From Methanoregulaceae archaeon (GTDB taxonomy: Archaea > Halobacteriota > Methanomicrobia > Methanomicrobiales > Methanospirillaceae): DNA of 5,622 nt. Below, piece by piece: positions 1 through 5,544 of this stretch. A model generated the notes under the pieces. It did not search any database. It had not been told where the DNA came from and was given only the letters and a program-made list of their open reading frames with translations. Location of the stretch: assembly GCA_028679405.1 (NCBI GenBank), contig JAJRBP010000134.1, forward strand, positions 1 through 5,622, read 5' to 3'. The position numbers and the translations under genes were made by a program. The stretch's first letter is position 1; every line of letters starts with the position of its first letter.

Positions 1-2
1 GA

Positions 3-1916
3 CTTGCGTACCTTCTCGAGGATAACGACTTTACCAAGATCCTCTCGCTCAACGCGAAATTTGCCGGACTGATGGACATTTCCGGCACAAACCTCTTCCA
101 GCTGCGCTCGAAGGTGGCGCAGGCGATAGACGTTCCCATCGAGAAGCTTGACCGGATGATCACGCCGATCGAGAAGGTGTACGCGATCGTGGACCACACG
201 CGGTGCCTTGCCTACATGCTCGGGGACTGCATCGTCCCGTCCAACGTGCGGGAAGGCTACCTCGCGAGGCTCGTCCTCCGGAGGACTCTCCGGATGATGA
301 ACGACCTCGGGGTGAAGGAGGGGATCGGGAACCTGATCGAGGAGCAGATGCGGATCATCGGGAACCGAACCTTCGAGCAGGACCCGGTCATCATCAGGTC
401 CATCGTGGACCGCGAGGTGGAGAAGTACGGGTCCACCCTCACGAGAGGGACGAAGATCGTCCAGAAAATTGCACGGAGCTACAAGAGCAAGACCCAGCGG
501 GTGCCACTGAAAGAAGTGATCACGCTCTATGACTCGCACGGGATCCCTCCCGAGATGACGAGGGAGATCGCCATGAAAGAAGGGGCGGTTGTGGATCTCC
601 CGGACAACTTCTACTCCCTGATCGCCGACATGCACTCGGCCTCGGGGACGGTGGAGGCAGCGGATCCGTATGTAAAATACCAGGCAAGGATCAAGGGCCT
701 GCCTGCAACCAGGAGGCTTTATTACGAGCAGCCCTGTGCGACCGAGTTCGAGGGGATGGTGATCGACTCTTTCGACGGGTATGTCGTAATGGACCAGACC
801 CTCTTCTACCCGGAGGGCGGAGGTCAGCCTGCGGATACCGGGATGCTGATCACCGCCGAGAGCATGGTCCGCGTGGAGGAGGTCGCGAAGATCGGGGAAG
901 TGATCCTTCACCAGGTGAGCGGAGGTGTCCTCAAGCGCGGAGACCGGATCAAGGGGATCATCGACGAGGAGCGCCGGTGGTCCCTCATGCGTCATCACAC
1001 GGCGACCCACCTCCTCCTGCGGGCGAGCAAGGAGGTCCTCGGTGCACATATCCACCAGGCAGGGGCGCAGAAGGGTCCCGAGTCCTCGAGGATCGATATC
1101 CGGCACTATACCCATATCACTCCAGACGAACTCCATCGGATCGAGATCGCTGCGAACCGGATGGTAATGGCCGACTGTCCTGTTGCGGTTACGCACATGG
1201 ACAGAGTGGCTGCAGAGCAGGAACACGGGTTCTCGCTCTACCAGGGGGGTGTCCCTCCCGGACGCAATCTCCGTATTGTTTCCGTGGCCGGCGATGTAGA
1301 GGCGTGTGCCGGGACGCATTGCGAAAGTACAGGCGAGATCGGGACGATAAAGATCATAAGGGTGGAGCACATCCAGGACGGGATCGAGCGGATAGAGTTC
1401 TCGGCGGGACTGGCTGCGATCGAATACATCCACCGGCTGGACAGGATGGTAAGCGACTCTGCAGGCGTCCTCTCGGTCCAGCCTGAGAACATGACCGCTA
1501 CCGTAACCCGCTTCTTCTCAGAGTGGAAGGACCGCGGCAAGGAGATAGAACGCCTGTCCGAACGGCTCGTCGCACTCGAGATCGCACAGATACAGCCGGA
1601 ATCGATCGGAGGGGTGCCTGTCGTAGTGAAGCGGATCGACCTTCCACCTGGGGACCTGTCCACCATCGCACACCATGTCTCCTCAAACGGCGGCGTGGCT
1701 CTCATCGCAGGCGGGATCGACCGGGCAAACGTGGTCATCAGCTCAGGAAACGACGCGGTGAATGCCGGAGAGATCATCGGGCAGATATGCACGCTCCTCG
1801 GCGGGAAGGGAGGTGGCGGGAAGGCAACAGCACGGGGCGGCGGCCCGGACTTAAACCAGCTCGATCTCGCCCTAAAGGTAGGCCGGGAGAGGATAACGGC
1901 CGCTATCAATGGTTGA
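3..1916 (+). CDS. alaS: Alanyl-tRNA synthetase, archaeal type (5' partial)
   Basis: This enzyme charges tRNA-Ala with alanine in the cytoplasm and hydrolyses mischarged Ser- or Gly-tRNA-Ala. The reading frame is open to the left edge, so the ATG at 72 is an internal Met and the real start lies upstream. About 637 residues are visible. Archaeal AlaRS is usually about 900 residues, so most of the class II catalytic core is missing. In order, numbering from nt 3: the helical tRNA-recognition part (DHTRCLAYMLGD, near residue 65); a beta-barrel (LFYPEGGGQPAD, near 267); the editing domain, with zinc-binding motif HTATH (His 332 and 336, nt 996-1010) and CAGTH (Cys 435, His 439, nt 1305-1319); and a Gly-rich C-Ala segment (GGGGKATARGGG, near nt 1810-1850). 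All four editing metal ligands are intact. The stop overlaps the start of the next gene by 8 nt. Identification is very secure. Confidence 0.97.
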   Translation, partial: LAYLLEDNDFTKILSLNAKFAGLMDISGTNLFQLRSKVAQAIDVPIEKLDRMITPIEKVYAIVDHTRCLAYMLGDCIVPSNVREGYLARLVLRRTLRMMNDLGVKEGIGNLIEEQMRIIGNRTFEQDPVIIRSIVDREVEKYGSTLTRGTKIVQKIARSYKSKTQRVPLKEVITLYDSHGIPPEMTREIAMKEGAVVDLPDNFYSLIADMHSASGTVEAADPYVKYQARIKGLPATRRLYYEQPCATEFEGMVIDSFDGYVVMDQTLFYPEGGGQPADTGMLITAESMVRVEEVAKIGEVILHQVSGGVLKRGDRIKGIIDEERRWSLMRHHTATHLLLRASKEVLGAHIHQAGAQKGPESSRIDIRHYTHITPDELHRIEIAANRMVMADCPVAVTHMDRVAAEQEHGFSLYQGGVPPGRNLRIVSVAGDVEACAGTHCESTGEIGTIKIIRVEHIQDGIERIEFSAGLAAIEYIHRLDRMVSDSAGVLSVQPENMTATVTRFFSEWKDRGKEIERLSERLVALEIAQIQPESIGGVPVVVKRIDLPPGDLSTIAHHVSSNGGVALIAGGIDRANVVISSGNDAVNAGEIIGQICTLLGGKGGGGKATARGGGPDLNQLDLALKVGRERITAAING

Positions 1917-2700
1917 AGACCTCATCGTGCTCGAACCGGGCGACGAACGGGCCCAGAAGATCGGCCGTGCGATAGGGAGCCCGACCGCAGGCGAGATCCT
2001 CCAGGCACTCAGGGGAGGACCGAAGACCTCCTCCGAGATCACCGAGATCCTCGACATCCCGATGAGTACGGCGAAATACCACATCGAGAACCTTCTCGAT
2101 GCAGGGCTCCTCGAAGTTGCCGAGACCAAATACAGCGTGAAGGGCCGCGAGGTAAAGGTGTACCGCCTCAAGGACCAGGTAGTGATCGTCGCACCGAGGA
2201 CCCCGAACGCGAAGTCTCTCCTTCTGCGGTATGCCTCCCTCTTCGGGATCACCGCGGTGGGTTCGCTCCTGATCATTGCGATAGGGCGTCTCTATTCCCT
2301 CCCGGTGGCGAATGTCATGGAAGACGGCCTTCAGAAGGAGGCTTATGGCGGCGCGGCCGGCACCGCGAGCACGTCCGTCCCGCCTGAGGTCTCCCCTGTA
2401 CCGACGGTGCTCTCCCGCACAGGCGAGGTGGTCTCGACCCTTGTAACACAGGACAGCGGGGAAAAGATGTACTGTGCGACCAGCCCGGCGTCCATCCCCC
2501 AGGTCGCCCCCGGGGGGTCCGGCCCGGACGGGACCCACATCGCTTCCCCGGTGACGGAAGGGACATTATTTCCTGACCTTGCGCTGGCGTTCTTCCTCGG
2601 CGGGTGCCTGGTGATAGGCATCCTGCTTATGTACGAGTTCTACCTGTGGCACAAGACAAGAAAGGCATCCGGGGAGCCCCCCCTGTCTCCCGGAGAATAG
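1909..2700 (+). CDS. Membrane-anchored winged-helix (ArsR-like) transcriptional regulator
   Basis: The 263-residue protein is probably a DNA-binding regulator tethered to the membrane. Residues 22-90 form an ArsR-like winged helix-turn-helix: helix 2 and the recognition helix span about 41-66 (SSEITEILDI, then MSTAKYHIENLL), and the wing is about 70-88 (EVAETKYSVKGREVKVYRL). A first hydrophobic helix lies at about 108-128 and a second at about 222-247, followed by a basic tail (HKTRK). This predicts the N- and C-termini inside and a loop of about 92 residues (130-221) outside. The loop is rich in Ser, Thr, Pro and Gly and has one Cys (189). The ATG overlaps the end of alaS by 8 nt, which suggests co-transcription and translational coupling. 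A purine-rich GGGAGAGG lies at 1885-1892, rather far upstream for a Shine-Dalgarno site. The fold is a family-level inference; target genes and signal are unknown. Confidence 0.85.
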   Translation: MVEDLIVLEPGDERAQKIGRAIGSPTAGEILQALRGGPKTSSEITEILDIPMSTAKYHIENLLDAGLLEVAETKYSVKGREVKVYRLKDQVVIVAPRTPNAKSLLLRYASLFGITAVGSLLIIAIGRLYSLPVANVMEDGLQKEAYGGAAGTASTSVPPEVSPVPTVLSRTGEVVSTLVTQDSGEKMYCATSPASIPQVAPGGSGPDGTHIASPVTEGTLFPDLALAFFLGGCLVIGILLMYEFYLWHKTRKASGEPPLSPGE

Positions 2701-2716
2701 CCTCTTTTTATAAAAA
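2701..2716. terminator. Bidirectional oligo-T terminator between convergent genes
   Basis: The 16 nt between the regulator's stop and the stop of the oppositely oriented surface protein gene read T5 on the plus strand (2705-2709) and T5 on the minus strand (complement of A5 at 2712-2716). Archaeal RNA polymerase terminates at short oligo-T runs without needing a hairpin, so one short element could end both transcripts. The sequence is seen directly; its activity is inferred. Confidence 0.55.
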
Positions 2717-3547
2717 TTAGTTCAGCTTCTTTCCGGCTGAATATGCCGCCACTGCTCCGGCTGCCATAAGTGAGAAGAGAAGAGCGCCGATCGGAGCAGG
2801 AGACTGTGTCGTGGCTGATGTGCTCGCGGGGATCGTTGTCGGAGGCGGTGTCGCAACCGTAGTCGTTGCTGCCGGGCCTGTTACGACGAATGTGGCGCTC
2901 CCGATGTATCCCTTTGAATCCCGGAACGTGGCATAATAGTTGCCCGCCTCGTTCACGTTCACCATCTGGGAGAATGACCCGTCCTTCGACCCGACCTTCG
3001 TTTTGGTCTGGATGTACTGCGGCCCGTATGCCTTCCCGGCAGGGCCGAGCACGGAGAGCTCGACGCCGTTGCTCTCTATCTTGTCAATGGTCCCTTCGAT
3101 GAAGAGAGCCCCCGACAATTCCTGCGTGAGCGAAGAGGTGATGTGAAGCTCCTTCTGGCGATCGAGAATGGTTACCTGGGTGATTGTAACCGAGGAAGAC
3201 CCGAGTTTCGATTCGTCCTCGCCCGAGATCCTGGCCTCGACCTTGTATTGCCCTCCCTGAAGCCCGGCTGTATCGAATACCACCGAGAAAGTACCGTCAG
3301 GACCGACCGCGGTGCTTCTCCTCGCGGTTTCCTGGGCGGTATACTGGGAGAACGAGAGGACGATATCGAACCCGAACCCTGCCGGGAACGTCGAGGTTCC
3401 TGTCACGATAAGTGGCGCCCCGACCTGGATCTCTTTCGGGGTCTCGATGTTGAGGAGGTAAGCCTGCGCACTGCCGATGCAGGCGATTGCAATGAGGAGG
3501 AAGAGGAGTGCGTATCGTCTCATAGGTACAAACTGGAGTCGACTCAT
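2717..3547 (-). CDS. Secreted, membrane-anchored surface protein with two Ig-like repeats
   Basis: This 276-residue protein is probably exported and displayed on the cell surface; its function is unknown. Residues 1-29 look like a signal peptide: basic MRR at 9-11, a hydrophobic core (YALLFLLIAIACIG), and a likely cut after AQA (27-29). Two beta-rich domains follow, at about 33-125 and 130-224. Both end in a similar pattern, DGTFSVVFDTAG...GQYKVEARI in the first and DGSFSQMVNVNEAGNYYATFRD in the second, which suggests tandem Ig-like folds. A Thr/Pro/Ser-rich stretch (225-251) looks like a glycosylated stalk. A hydrophobic helix (252-271) and the tail AGKKLN complete a C-terminal anchor. The start at 3547 is chosen because AAAGGA lies 5 nt upstream (minus strand, 3558-3553); the Met at residue 9 has no such site. 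It lies 37 nt downstream of hisH on the same strand. Confidence 0.8.
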   Translation of the reverse strand: MSRLQFVPMRRYALLFLLIAIACIGSAQAYLLNIETPKEIQVGAPLIVTGTSTFPAGFGFDIVLSFSQYTAQETARRSTAVGPDGTFSVVFDTAGLQGGQYKVEARISGEDESKLGSSSVTITQVTILDRQKELHITSSLTQELSGALFIEGTIDKIESNGVELSVLGPAGKAYGPQYIQTKTKVGSKDGSFSQMVNVNEAGNYYATFRDSKGYIGSATFVVTGPAATTTVATPPPTTIPASTSATTQSPAPIGALLFSLMAAGAVAAYSAGKKLN

Positions 3548-3584
3548 GTAAATCCTTTCTGGAAAAACGCAGTTGGGTGAAAGG

Positions 3585-4190
3585 TCAGATCATCCCGATA
3601 TAATTCTCGAGGATACGCAGGCCGACCGCCCCGCTCTTCTCGGGATGGAACTGCACTCCCCACGAGCCGTCCTTTCTGATTGCCGATGCAAACCGGCAGG
3701 AATACCCGGTCGTGGCTATCGTGCATGAGGCAGTGGTATCGGCATAGTAGGAGTGCACGAAGTAGACATAAGAGTGCGACGGGATACCTTCGAACAGGGG
3801 ATCGTCGGCCTCACCGAATTCGAGAGTATTCCATCCCATGTGCGGCACCTTGAAGCCCGCTTTGTGAGGAAACCGGCGCACGGTGCCCGGCACGAGGGCA
3901 AGTCCCCGGTGGAGTCCATGCTCCTCCGACCATTCCATGAGCATCTGCATGCCAAGGCAGATCCCGAGGATGGGTGCGTCTCCTGCCATACCGGTGATGA
4001 CCCTGGAAAGATCCCCCAGCTGGTCCATCCCCTCCCGGAACGCTCCCACACCGGGAAGGACAACCCCGTCGGCTGCGGACACCTCTTCAGGATCGGAGCT
4101 GATCACAGGTAATGCGCCTGCCTTCTCGATCCCGCGGAACACACTCCGCAGGTTGCCGAGCCCGTAATCGACGATAACGATCTTCGTCAA
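3585..4190 (-). CDS. hisH: Imidazole glycerol phosphate synthase, glutaminase subunit HisH
   Basis: HisH hydrolyses glutamine and passes ammonia to HisF, which turns PRFAR into imidazole glycerol phosphate and AICAR in histidine biosynthesis in the cytoplasm. The 201-residue product has the normal length for the family and is a class I glutamine amidotransferase. It shows the N-terminal strand IVDYGLGNLRSV (residues 6-17), the oxyanion segment LPGVGAF (45-51), the nucleophile elbow GICLGMQ with Cys 78, and the triad His 182 and Glu 184 in FHPEKS. The segment MGWNTL (118-123) is also typical. The start codon is TTG (4190-4188), preceded by AGGGGT at 4200-4195; starting there gives the canonical family N-terminus. 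No other his gene is in view, so hisF and the rest are presumably elsewhere. It diverges from the membrane protein gene at 4578. Confidence 0.96.
   Translation of the reverse strand: MTKIVIVDYGLGNLRSVFRGIEKAGALPVISSDPEEVSAADGVVLPGVGAFREGMDQLGDLSRVITGMAGDAPILGICLGMQMLMEWSEEHGLHRGLALVPGTVRRFPHKAGFKVPHMGWNTLEFGEADDPLFEGIPSHSYVYFVHSYYADTTASCTIATTGYSCRFASAIRKDGSWGVQFHPEKSGAVGLRILENYIGMI
3597..3605 (-). promoter_or_regulatory. Possible TATA box for the surface protein gene
   Basis: The minus strand reads AATTATATC inside the last codons of hisH. Archaeal transcription starts about 26 nt downstream of the TATA centre, here near 3574. That would leave a leader of about 27 nt containing the AAAGGA ribosome site before the ATG at 3547. 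The spacing is good, but the element also encodes the Asn-Tyr-Ile of HisH, so it may be coincidence. Confidence 0.35.
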
Positions 4191-4194
4191 AGAT

Positions 4195-4200
4195 ACCCCT
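4195..4200 (-). promoter_or_regulatory. Ribosome binding site supporting the TTG start of hisH
   Basis: The minus strand reads AGGGGT, then four bases, then TTG and the codons for TKIVIVDYG. The good spacing, plus the lack of an in-frame ATG just upstream, decides for TTG at 4190. Confidence 0.65.
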
Positions 4201-4219
4201 GGTGCAATTCTGTCGCAGG

Positions 4220-4254
4220 TCCCTTTCCTGCCATGTGCGCACCCGGATCCCTTT
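4220..4254 (-). repeat. Short direct repeat in the hisH leader
   Basis: The minus strand carries AAAGGGA twice, 28 nt apart (4254-4248 and 4226-4220), about 30 to 60 nt upstream of the hisH start. With wider matching the two copies share GGnAAAGGGA. It might be a paired operator half-site, or simply purine-rich leader sequence. Confidence 0.25.
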
Positions 4255-4310
4255 ACCGGAATTCTCCCGGGTGGTCATCCGAATGACAGATCTATCTGCT
4301 CTCCGGCCCT

Positions 4311-4338
4311 AAAAAGGAGCCGGATTGGGAGATCCGGC
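4311..4338 (-). terminator. Leftward hairpin plus oligo-T (terminator or attenuator-like)
   Basis: Read leftward, a perfect 7-bp stem GCCGGAT / ATCCGGC with a 6-nt loop (4338-4319) is followed after three bases by T5 (4315-4311). This is the layout of an intrinsic terminator. It lies about 120 nt upstream of the hisH start, so it would end a short transcript started between it and the DUF6159-like gene, or attenuate hisH. Archaea usually terminate on oligo-T alone, and the same T-rich stretch could instead be a TATA-like element for hisH. Confidence 0.4.
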
Positions 4339-4351
4339 GTGTCATTTCGGA

Positions 4352-4369
4352 CCACCTTCAGTCAGGTGG
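4352..4369. repeat. Perfect 6-bp inverted repeat
   Basis: CCACCT and AGGTGG flank a 6-nt spacer. It lies 13 nt from the 7-bp hairpin and 14 nt from the next one, so the three are regularly spaced. A single repeat of this size is expected by chance in a region this long. Confidence 0.35.
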
Positions 4370-4383
4370 CATCCCAGTTCCCA

Positions 4384-4397
4384 CGGCCTGCGGGCCG
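4384..4397. repeat. GC-rich 5-bp hairpin
   Basis: CGGCC and GGCCG flank a 4-nt loop TGCG. On the plus strand a T6 run follows at 4418-4423, which is too distant for a classical intrinsic terminator, although the T6 alone could stop archaeal transcription. Confidence 0.3.
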
Positions 4398-4526
4398 CCT
4401 GATCTTTATCTTTGGCCTTTTTTACCCCTTTGTCCGGCCCGGCAACATGGGAAGGGTATCTTCAAAAGTTCCCTCCGCGGCCGCTATCGCTATCCGGGAC
4501 GGAATTTTAACATCCATCACGGGAAC

Positions 4527-4561
4527 TCCGGGAAAACCGGTAAGGATTATCATTTCCCGGA
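4527..4561. promoter_or_regulatory. 9-bp inverted repeat around a candidate TATA box, upstream of the DUF6159-like gene
   Basis: TCCGGGAAA (4527-4535) and TTTCCCGGA (4553-4561) are perfect reverse complements separated by 17 nt. The spacer contains GGATTATC (4544-4551), whose centre is about 30 nt upstream of the ATG at 4578. If that is the TATA element, transcription would start at or within a few bases of the ATG, giving a leaderless or near-leaderless mRNA, which fits the missing Shine-Dalgarno site. A dimeric repressor bound to both arms would then block the promoter. The repeat is seen directly; its role is inferred. Confidence 0.5.
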
Positions 4562-4577
4562 CTCCAGTGTACTTTAC

Positions 4578-5411
4578 ATGTTCAGTCTCCTCTCGAGAAG
4601 CTGGCAGCTTGTCCGTGAGAGTTTTACAGTACTGGAGAAGGACAAGGAGATCCTCCTGTTTCCGCTCGTCTCCGGTATCGCGCTCGTACTGCTCGCAGTC
4701 TCGTTCATCCTCCCCGTAATCTTCAGCGCAGCCTCCTCCGGAATTACGGTCGCGCTTGCGGCATGGTTCTTTGTCCTGTACTATATCGCCTCGTTCATCG
4801 TGATCTTCTTCAACACCGGGCTCGTCACCTGTGCAAAGATCAGGCTCACCGGCGGGGACCCGATGTTCTCGGACGGGATCCGGAACGCAGTCCGCCACCT
4901 CCCCTCCATCATCGTCTGGGCGGCGATAGCTGCCACGGTTGGCCTCGTCCTCAGGCTGATCTCCGAGCGTTCCGGATTAATCGGGAAGATCGTGGTTGGG
5001 ATCATCGGAGTGGTCTGGAGCCTCATCACCTACTTCGTCATCCCGGTCCTCGTCTTCGAGGAGAAGGGAGTCATCGACTCGATCAAGGCATCGGCATCTT
5101 ACTTCAGGAAGACCTGGGGTGAGACGGTCATCGGCCAGGTCTCGATCGGCCTCATCTTCTTCCTGCTGCTGCTCGCCGGTGCCGTCCCGGTGATCCTCAC
5201 GCTGTTCGCCGGGAACATGACCCTCTTCGTGGCCGTGTCCGCGGTCTTCATCGTGTATGCACTGATCGTCCTGATCATCTCCTCGGCGCTGCAGGGGATC
5301 TTCTCGACCGCTCTCTACCTGTACGCGAGCACAGGAAAGGTCCCGACCGCATTCACCCCTGAACTTGTCGCGAACGCGTTCGCACCGAAGGGCGGGCACG
5401 GGAACATCTGA
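4578..5411 (+). CDS. Six-helix integral membrane protein, DUF6159-like
   Basis: The 277-residue protein has about six membrane helices, at roughly 28-50, 57-82, 107-128, 136-160, 185-210 and 215-240. The N-terminal SRSWQLVRESFTVLEKDKEILLFPLVSGIA, split as SRSWQLVRESFTVL and KDKEILLFPLVSG, is the hallmark of the family I recall as DUF6159. So are the loop GDPMFSDGIRNAVRHL (93-108) and the segments PVLVFEEKG (156-164) and SYFRKTWGE (174-182). There is no signal peptide or catalytic motif, and the function of the family is unknown. No clear ribosome site precedes the ATG, which suggests a leaderless message from a promoter inside the 4527-4561 inverted repeat. The gene stands alone: hisH diverges from it and a new promoter region follows. 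The family assignment is from memory of the motif pattern. Confidence 0.85.
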   Translation: MFSLLSRSWQLVRESFTVLEKDKEILLFPLVSGIALVLLAVSFILPVIFSAASSGITVALAAWFFVLYYIASFIVIFFNTGLVTCAKIRLTGGDPMFSDGIRNAVRHLPSIIVWAAIAATVGLVLRLISERSGLIGKIVVGIIGVVWSLITYFVIPVLVFEEKGVIDSIKASASYFRKTWGETVIGQVSIGLIFFLLLLAGAVPVILTLFAGNMTLFVAVSAVFIVYALIVLIISSALQGIFSTALYLYASTGKVPTAFTPELVANAFAPKGGHGNI

Positions 5412-5432
5412 GTGGGAATCATCCGCTCATTC

Positions 5433-5464
5433 ATTTTCCAACATTCTTGAAAATATTGAACATT
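5433..5464. repeat. AT-rich repeat cluster after the membrane protein gene
   Basis: An inverted repeat ATTTTC / GAAAAT (5433-5438 and 5449-5454, 10-nt spacer) overlaps a direct repeat AACATT (5440-5445 and 5459-5464, period 19). It lies 20 to 55 nt past the stop at 5411 and about 80 nt before the next start. It could be an upstream operator of the next gene or part of transcript termination; both are weakly supported. Confidence 0.3.
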
Positions 5465-5497
5465 TAGTCCGGCCTGAATGACTCGCTATCTCAAAAA

Positions 5498-5540
5498 TCT
5501 AAAAATTACCTTTATCCTTCGTAAACAGAAACGTCTAGGT
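5498..5540 (+). promoter_or_regulatory. Candidate promoter and ribosome site of the exported protein gene
   Basis: An A/T-rich stretch at about 5492-5515 contains two TATA-like options, AAAAATTA (5501-5508) and TTTATC (5511-5516). The first would place the transcription start near 5531 and leave a leader of about 14 nt. AGGT at 5537-5540, four bases before the ATG at 5545, is a suitable ribosome site. The drop in GC against the flanking genes supports a promoter here. Confidence 0.45.
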
Positions 5541-5544
5541 ACCT

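Larger units (their letters stand above)
4191..4577. other. Divergent intergenic region rich in inverted repeats
   Basis: These 387 nt separate hisH (leftward) from the DUF6159-like gene (rightward). I see no tRNA, rRNA or convincing coding region here. The region holds perfect inverted repeats at 4274-4287 (5 bp, 4-nt loop), 4319-4338 (7 bp), 4352-4369 (6 bp), 4384-4397 (5 bp) and 4527-4561 (9 bp). It also has an 8-nt palindrome GTGCGCAC (4235-4242), a direct repeat TCCCTTT (4220-4226 and 4248-4254), and oligo-T on both strands. Each short repeat could be chance, but the number in so short a space suggests regulatory or leader RNA structure. Frames here use more A/T in third codon positions than the neighbouring genes do. 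Confidence 0.6.

Noticed and set aside
1238..1909. Long minus-strand frame (223 codons) opposite alaS
   Set aside because: It lies wholly antisense to a strongly conserved alaS region and its Arg/Ser/Pro-rich product is typical of a reverse-frame shadow in GC-rich DNA.
1906..2538. Minus-strand frame (210 codons) opposite the regulator
   Set aside because: The plus-strand product has a recognisable winged helix and membrane helices; the antisense product is Arg/Gly-rich with no domain.
4087..4278. Short minus-strand frame (63 codons) across the hisH start, as a possible leader peptide
   Set aside because: More than half overlaps hisH in a shifted frame, there is no run of His codons as expected for a his leader peptide, and no clear ribosome site precedes it.
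4191..4577. tRNA or other classical RNA gene in the intergenic region
   Set aside because: No T-arm consensus (GTTCRA context) or cloverleaf-compatible arms were found on either strand, and the hairpins do not match a riboswitch I recognise.
4339..4719. Plus-strand frame (126 codons) starting with GTG in the intergenic region
   Set aside because: It runs 142 nt into the DUF6159-like gene in another frame, ends in an Arg/Ser-rich shadow, and its intergenic part lacks the GC-rich third positions of real genes here.
4422..4898. Minus-strand frame (158 codons) overlapping the DUF6159-like gene
   Set aside because: Most of it is antisense to conserved membrane helices and is a charged Asp/Glu/Arg-rich shadow; only its last 43 codons lie in the intergenic region and are discussed separately.
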